Part shown: positions 59,271-64,000 of the stretch, one piece after another | Layout of the letters: every line of letters begins with the position of its first letter | Position numbering within the stretch: the stretch's first letter is position 1 | Source: Lantana camara | Taxonomy: Eukaryota; Streptophyta; Magnoliopsida; Lamiales; Verbenaceae | Assembly: GCA_037501455.1 (NCBI GenBank) | Contig: CM074865.1 | Location: forward strand, 31,540,501-31,604,500 | Direction: 5' to 3' | Length of the DNA stretch: 64,000 bases | Position numbers and translations under genes: made by a program | Notes under the pieces: generated by a model | Told to the model about the DNA's origin: nothing | What the model saw: only the letters and a program-made list of their open reading frames with translations | Databases searched by the model: none

Positions 59271-59588
59271 GATCCTCTCGATCTCCTTCAGCCACATTTC
59301 TGCCTGTATATCGTCTCCCTTATAGAACTTCGGGGGACGCTGATTCTGGAACTCGCGCAAAATGGCAGAAATAGGGTTCTCCTGGTGTGCTACTGGCGCT
59401 GGTGGTGGTGGAGGAACCCTGTCCTGTAGTCTCTGATCAATTAGCCCCACTACCGCGTTCATAAAATCCTGAGGCTGTACCTGAGCAGGTGGAGGAGGAG
59501 GTGATCTCTCACGATGATGGTGGTGACGGCGATGATGATGATGCCTGTGTCTCGGACATCGGTCACGGTGATGTCTATCACGATCCAT
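59271..59588 (-). pseudogene. gag: C Gag, N-terminal part
   Basis: Gag would form the particle shell. The start ATG at 59588 lies about 250 bases after the primer site. The N-terminus is unusual: a stretch of some 25 residues almost wholly of His and Arg, with runs of four His. Two proline clusters follow (residues 30-35 and 60-65). The segment then enters the conserved Gag fold with PPKFYKGDDIQAEMWLKEI. A TGA stop follows ERI, where the fold should continue. Confidence 0.85.
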
Positions 59589-59841
59589 CCTGAGATCAAA
59601 TCACTACACATGCGTGGTTGGATTAATAAATGCAAATGTGTGCATATAATTCAATAATATCAATAACCCACATTCAAAGAAGATCAAATAACTCAATTAA
59701 CGCAAGAATTCAAGTCAATCAAGTAATTCAATGAAATGCAAACTCTCAAGTAACAAGTAATCCTATGCCGTGCGACCTAGACTTACTTGATATGACTCGA
59801 GAACCTCGGTTTTGCAACCGGGCTCTGATACCACCTGTAGA
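59589..59841 (-). other. C leader with primer-binding site and hairpin
   Basis: On the minus strand, TGGTATCAGAGCC (59821-59833) follows the LTR by eight bases. CGGTTGCAAAACCG forms a hairpin with a GCAA loop, with one mismatch before the stem continues (59804-59824). The 250-base leader to the Gag ATG shares its first 80 bases with A, B and E. Confidence 0.92.
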
Positions 59842-62498
59842 TGTAGCACCCTAACCCCAGGGCACTACATCCCCCGCACTATAGCCTCGATCCACATACG
59901 AATTGGAAAATCCGTACATAAACCAAAACTATAGCGAACGGGTGACAATTAAAAAAACGACGAGCTAGGCGGGACACTCCCCAACATAATTCAACCAAAA
60001 CATGAATATAAAAGTGGAAGCAATAAATCATGCATACATATAGATACCATATTTACCGAATAGATATATATAGGTACCAAATTTAACTATCAATACATTA
60101 TCATCTCCATATATTATATACATGCTAGAGTATTCAAAATGTAGCAATCATGATCATAACATGATATCTATCAAAAGTCTATACATGAAAGGTACACTGC
60201 TAGACCCGTGCAATGCAAGACTTGACCGGACTCCCGCCTAACACGACCACGCTCTCAAGTACCTGAAAAGTGAAGTATCAGTCTACCGTAGACTGAGTGA
60301 GGGCATTAAATATATATAACACACATCGCATGCAAGTTGTAGCCTCGGGTGAAGGCTTGGTAAAGAAATAAATATATAGTTCAAGAAACCCGTTCTTTGC
60401 ACGAGATTACAACTAATCATTTTAACAGTTTAACTTGATCATTTCATGAACATGTGACCCCGACGAGCAGGGGCGATTCTCCAACCTTTACACCAATCGT
60501 GAACAATACGTGCTTGCTTTATCAATTCAATACATGGTCATGCATTTTAATTTAGTGCTCACATAGACAGTTTCATGCTTGAAATCATGCAATAACCCGA
60601 GGATAACCCAACATGCCGGATTAATCCCCAGTCTCCTTCTTCCTCCGGGTGATAGTGAGTTTGCAAGGCTCAACTATCCACGACATGTTGTGTGTAGGGG
60701 ACATGACCCCTTAGACACGGAACTCCTTCCACCACTAATCTCCTAGTGGCTTCGGGGGTGATCCCAACAATGTGAGGATAATTCAGGAGTTACCCGTCAG
60801 CCCTTGCTTTCCTGGTTGGCTCAAGAATTACCCTCGGGCCCACGTGTAATCATGTACTCGCCAAACTTGCGTGAAAATCATGACAATCATTGCTTGCATG
60901 CTTGAAACATTTATATTTTGGAAACGTTTATATTTATAATACGTTTTGGGCCGAAAGAACTTATCACCGTGGTAGGGTTCTATATACCTAAAGTAAAACC
61001 TCACCTTTTCTTACAAAATACAATGAGGATATGCTCTACGGAGCCTGCTCCTCGTCCACAACCTTGTGACCTGTGCAAACACGACGTGTATACGTGAGAC
61101 ATGACCTAAAATGGACCAAATATGACGAACGGTGGAAATGTAACGAGATGACGAGGAAAATGCAATGTGGCATGATAACATGTTGTTTCAGTACATATTA
61201 GCACACATAACTGCAATTCAGGGTCAAAGAAGTCGTCGGATCGAGGGGCTATTTTCGTAATTTTATGCAGAGAATTTTGTTCTGCAAGTCAGGTGGGAAC
61301 GGTCGTTCCAGCTTCCGTTTGTAAATGGGAACGGTCGTTCCCATAAACCCCAAAATCGCGCCAACGATTTCTAATTTTAAAATGCGCTGAAGCTGGGAAC
61401 GGCCCTTCCGGTACGCAGGCCAAAATGGGAACGGCCATTCCCAGTCTCGGCCACCTAATTCATTTGAAAAGGTGGGAACGCCCGCTCCCACAATGCCTTG
61501 AGGCTGGGAACGGTCGTTCCCAGTTTCTGCAACTTACAAAACAGAGCAAAAATAGGGGATGCTCACGGGAAGGAACAACAACAATAACAAATCTCAAGTT
61601 TGATCAACAACGGCCATAATTTCTGGTAATATGATGCATATATGTTCAAGAAATGATAACCTAACACTTAAACATTTAAAACATGAAATATCATCAAGAA
61701 ATCAAAGTTCCAAGCTCATTCTCACTTTGATCATCCAAGCTCCATTTTCCAACAAATTCATGAATAAATCATGCCATAATTCAATATAAGATCACATAAT
61801 CATGCTCCCATCTATCAATAATCCATCTAGCACAACAAACTCAAACCCTAGTCATGTCTAATATGATCAACATCATCAATTCATGCAAACCAACCTTGAA
61901 ATGGAAAGAAATGAAGAAGATAGATGATGATGATGATGAACTCCCCAAAACTTGGCAAATTTCTTGATGAAATAGATGAAATCACTTCTTCCCCTTTTTC
62001 TTCTTGATGCCGAGAATGAAAGGAAGCAAACAAGTTGGGAGATTTTTGGATGAAATGAGAGTATGGAAGCTTGGAGATGCATATCACGTAACAACCACTT
62101 TTTGGAATGAGTGAAATGTCCAATTTTGCCAATTAATCCTCCAAGGATTCAAGTTATGCAATTGAGTATATAAGTTTTGAAATATGCTCAATTAAGTCCT
62201 TAAAAGATTATGCAATTAAGTCCCTAGAATTTAAAGAAATATTCAACTAGGGATAATTTGGTAATTTGAAACGCTCCCGATTATGGTTTCATGCAATAAA
62301 TATTTTTCCGTGTCATGAAATAATATTTTCAATGCTATGAATTCACATAATTCACAAAATAATGTTTCATGAATTTTTATAAAAATATGAGATGCCACGT
62401 AAGCATATATTATGAAATTAAAGAATAAGTAAATAAATCCTATGCTCAAAACTCACACGTGGCGTGCTTACCTGTTCATCCGGAACCGGGGCATTACA
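59842..62498 (-). mobile_element. C 5' LTR
   Basis: Complete, 2,657 bp, TGTAGCACCC to GGGCATTACA (the expected GCGTTACA has one G-to-A change). On the minus strand the purine-rich stretch with ATGATG runs is at 61910-62040, the donor AAG|GTTGGT at 61894, the dyad cluster at 61293-61522 and the acceptor TTTTCAG at 60263. It is followed by CTACA (62499-62503). Confidence 0.95.
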
Positions 62499-62503
62499 CT
62501 ACA

Positions 62504-62547
62504 TCCTAAAGTGGTATTAGAGTTCTTGGTTGTAAACCAGGAGCTCT
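62504..62547 (+). other. Primer-binding site and hairpin of D
   Basis: TGGTATTAGAG at 62512-62522 is a worn initiator tRNA-Met site, eight bases past the D LTR end once C and the extra CTACA are removed. The arms 62519-62531 and 62535-62547 pair along 13 bp with two G-U pairs and a GTA loop, the most complete form of the leader hairpin in the window. Confidence 0.85.
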
Positions 62548-62705
62548 AGTGTCGTGTCGGGTCTGTCTAGGTCGTTCGAGTTAGGATTATGTGCTTGTTT
62601 ACATTCATTCTCACTTTTATGTGAATTATTTGCATTAATTGTTCACAGGAACATGCACTAAACCCTGCACGCATCGATATTTTGGAATTATTTTTTTATT
62701 TTAGG

Positions 62706-63291
62706 ATGGCGTCTCAACACCAACATATGCCATCGAAAGAAGTACATGAGAAACAAGTAACCTCGAACTACAAGAAATTTAAAGAGTTTGATCCACTGAA
62801 ATGGTTTGGAGGTAACGATGTCGAGGCCAAGGAATGGATTTCCGAGATTACTTGGATTTGGGGTATACTTTCGGGGACGTTACAAGAGATGGTGATTTGC
62901 ACATCCCGTTTGCTCCGAGGCCCAGCTTCAAATGGCTTAAAGAAACGAGAATAAAATTTGAAGAATCCGGAGAAGATTTACGTGGGAGAACTTCATCCAG
63001 GAATTTTGCAACAAATATATTCCTCCAAGTGTGATAGTTAAATGACTTCGAGAATTTTTGGATTTTGAACAAGAATTGAAGATGTTAGACGATCTTATAT
63101 TGGAAATTGAAAGTTCAGGAGCCGACAAGGATTGCCCTAAAGTCCGTAGTTATATTCAAGGGCATAGGGATGGTGTTCAACAAATTTTTCAAGCCTCCCC
63201 GGTGCATCAATGGTCCGAGGAAGTTAGAAAGGCGGTTCAAGTGGAACCAGGTAACCAACGATTGAATTCTCACATCTCTTATGTGGGATAA
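62706..63291 (+). pseudogene. gag: D gag remnant
   Basis: ATG at 62706 opens a frame (MASQHQHMPSKEVH) that reaches the Gag core words KKFKEFDPLKWFGG and EAKEWISEI before a stop at 62952. Similarity continues in other frames: ENFIQEFCNKYIPPSV near 62980-63035, then LREFLDFEQELKM and on to a stop at 63289. At least two frameshifts and one stop separate the pieces. Gag would package the RNA, but this copy cannot make it. The similarity to Gag is by motif order and needs a profile search for proof. Confidence 0.75.
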
Positions 63292-63432
63292 GGGTCGAAT
63301 TCGGGTTCAAGCAAGAGACCCATGTCATTCGAGAAATCTCAACAGTTTCAAGATGTCGACGATACCAAGAAGAAGAAGAAGCTTCGATTACTAAAGTTGG
63401 ATTCGATGACTTCCCCAATGGAATCGATCTAA

Positions 63433-63534
63433 TGTTCGTATTGCCAAGGTCCGAATCATACATAAGAGGCTTATAGGAAAAAGTACGGTAGATGCTTCAA
63501 GTGCAAAGAATCGGGACATTTAGTGAATGGTTGT
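63433..63534 (+). pseudogene. D Gag zinc knuckles (decayed)
   Basis: One frame reads CSYCQGPNHT, a stop, then further residues and CFKCKESGHLVNGC (63493-63534), a complete CX2CX4HX4C nucleocapsid knuckle. The first knuckle lacks its last cysteine and contains a stop. It sits after the Gag core of D, as expected. Confidence 0.75.
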
Positions 63535-64000
63535 CTGAAGAATAAGAATCTGAAGCCAACGAAGAGCCGTGGTTCCAAGACATCAAGTCAAGTCTGAGTT
63601 AAAGATAGTGAAGATGAAGAATTTGATGCCGAGTTTGACACTACCGCCATGGTGAAAGGTACACGAGGCATTCATGGCATCTCATGCATGCATCTTTTAT
63701 TTTATTTCGGGGAAACCCATTTGCTTGATTTGTTTCTCTTCCTTATTGCTTCTTGTTACTTATTTTTGTTACGCTTGTTGTTTTCTCTTACTTGAACTCT
63801 TTTCTTGTAGAGAGTTAGTGAGTTAAGTGCCCGAAAGTGTTGGTGAGTTGTGAGGGTCAAGGTTTCCAGGTGGACTTTTGAAGGCGCCTTGTTCTTGTTG
63901 AGGTAAGGGGTTACCTTAAGGTGTGGGTTAGTTGTTCGAGTGTTGTGCCGAGTTGTTGGTTGCTTTTAGGAGGTCCAGTTGGGGCTCAACGATATTCTCG
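63535..64000 (+). mobile_element. D interior, no recognisable gene
   Basis: After the knuckles, no protease or RT motif appears within the window. A patch at 63665-63710 (GGCATTCATGGCATCTCATG) resembles the E interior near 4130-4200. The element continues past the window edge. Confidence 0.55.

Larger units (their letters stand above)
55077..59588 (-). pseudogene. gag-pol: C gag-pol polyprotein gene, one frame with five stop codons
   Basis: From ATG at 59588 to the terminal stop at 55077 one minus-strand frame spans about 1,503 codons, typical of a Tekay-type chromovirus polyprotein. Order: Gag, protease, reverse transcriptase, RNase H, integrase, chromodomain. There is no frameshift. In-frame stops lie at 59268-59270 (TGA), 59055-59057 (TAG), 57381-57383 (TAA), 57291-57293 (TAG) and 55881-55883 (TAA). 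At least two sites (59055 and 55881) sit where glutamine would be expected, so C-to-T change is likely. The element is dead as it stands. The individual pieces follow. Confidence 0.95.
29447..62498 (-). mobile_element. C: chromovirus (Ty3/gypsy, Tekay-like) with nested A and B
   Basis: Perfect target copies CTACA lie at 29442-29446 and 62499-62503. The 3' LTR is 29447-29476 plus 52411-55037, the interior is 55038-59841 and the 5' LTR is 59842-62498. Primer site, polypurine tract and a gag-pol frame ending in a chromodomain are all present, making this the one potentially self-sufficient design in the window, though stops have silenced it. The two LTRs differ by roughly 1-3 percent where I compared them by eye, so the insertion is moderately young. 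Tekay-type chromodomain elements favour heterochromatin, which fits the nest. Confidence 0.94.

Noticed and set aside
59821..59833. tRNA-Met gene fragment at the primer-binding sites
   Set aside because: Only the 3' 13-14 bases are matched, on the complementary strand, at the LTR border; this is a primer-binding site.
62241..62449. Repeated 68-residue membrane-like frame (also at 54782)
   Set aside because: It lies at the start of the C LTR in both copies and reflects AT-rich sequence; LTR identity explains its conservation.

Overview
The window looks like intergenic heterochromatin of a flowering plant, probably a dicot, although the species cannot be read from it. I find no host gene, tRNA or rRNA. 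Almost every base belongs to nested LTR retrotransposons. The evidence is TG...CA LTR ends, 5-bp target-site duplications (TSDs), primer-binding sites complementary to plant initiator tRNA-Met, polypurine tracts, and Ty1/copia and Ty3/gypsy (chromovirus) protein remnants.

The nesting, outermost first, uses working names. H0 is a copia reverse transcriptase fragment at 1-156. It was hit by gypsy element E (+; 5' LTR 157-3183, interior 3184-5165). E was hit by copia element F (+; 5' LTR starts 5166, primer site 15143, interior to 24783, 3' LTR from 24784). F was hit repeatedly by LTRs of one related gypsy group: G1 (-, 5285-11297, itself containing G1n, + strand, 6839-10199), G2 (-, 11889-14526, TSD GTAAA), G3 (+, 18796-22956, TSD TTCAA) and D (+, 5' LTR 25756-29446, interior resuming at 62504). 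Element C (-, 29447-62498, TSD CTACA) sits exactly at the LTR/primer-site boundary of D. Element A (-, 29477-52405, TSD ACATC) sits in the 3' LTR of C. Element B (-, TSD AGGCC) sits in the 5' LTR of A. The right part of the stack, about 6.2 kb per copy, was then duplicated at an 8.83-kb spacing (37579-43784 and 46412-52615). One copy of B is now a solo LTR and the other keeps its 5' LTR plus part of its interior.

C is the only element with a recognisable full gag-pol (59588 to 55077, minus strand). It keeps one reading frame broken by five stop codons and ends in a chromodomain. A, B and E have long LTRs (3.0-4.0 kb) and related interiors without recognisable protein domains. They resemble LARDs, large non-autonomous derivatives that need proteins supplied by others. 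F is a heavily decayed copia element.

The most interesting signals lie inside the gypsy LTRs. Although their sequences differ widely, most share (i) an apparent complete spliceosomal intron of 1.6-3.0 kb inside the LTR; (ii) within it, a cluster of 14-22 bp dyad-symmetric motifs whose family-specific arms change together; and (iii) just past the LTR, a hairpin that overlaps the tRNA primer site and keeps its pairing while its sequence changes. These may form a leader and splicing control module that I do not recognise as a standard annotation.
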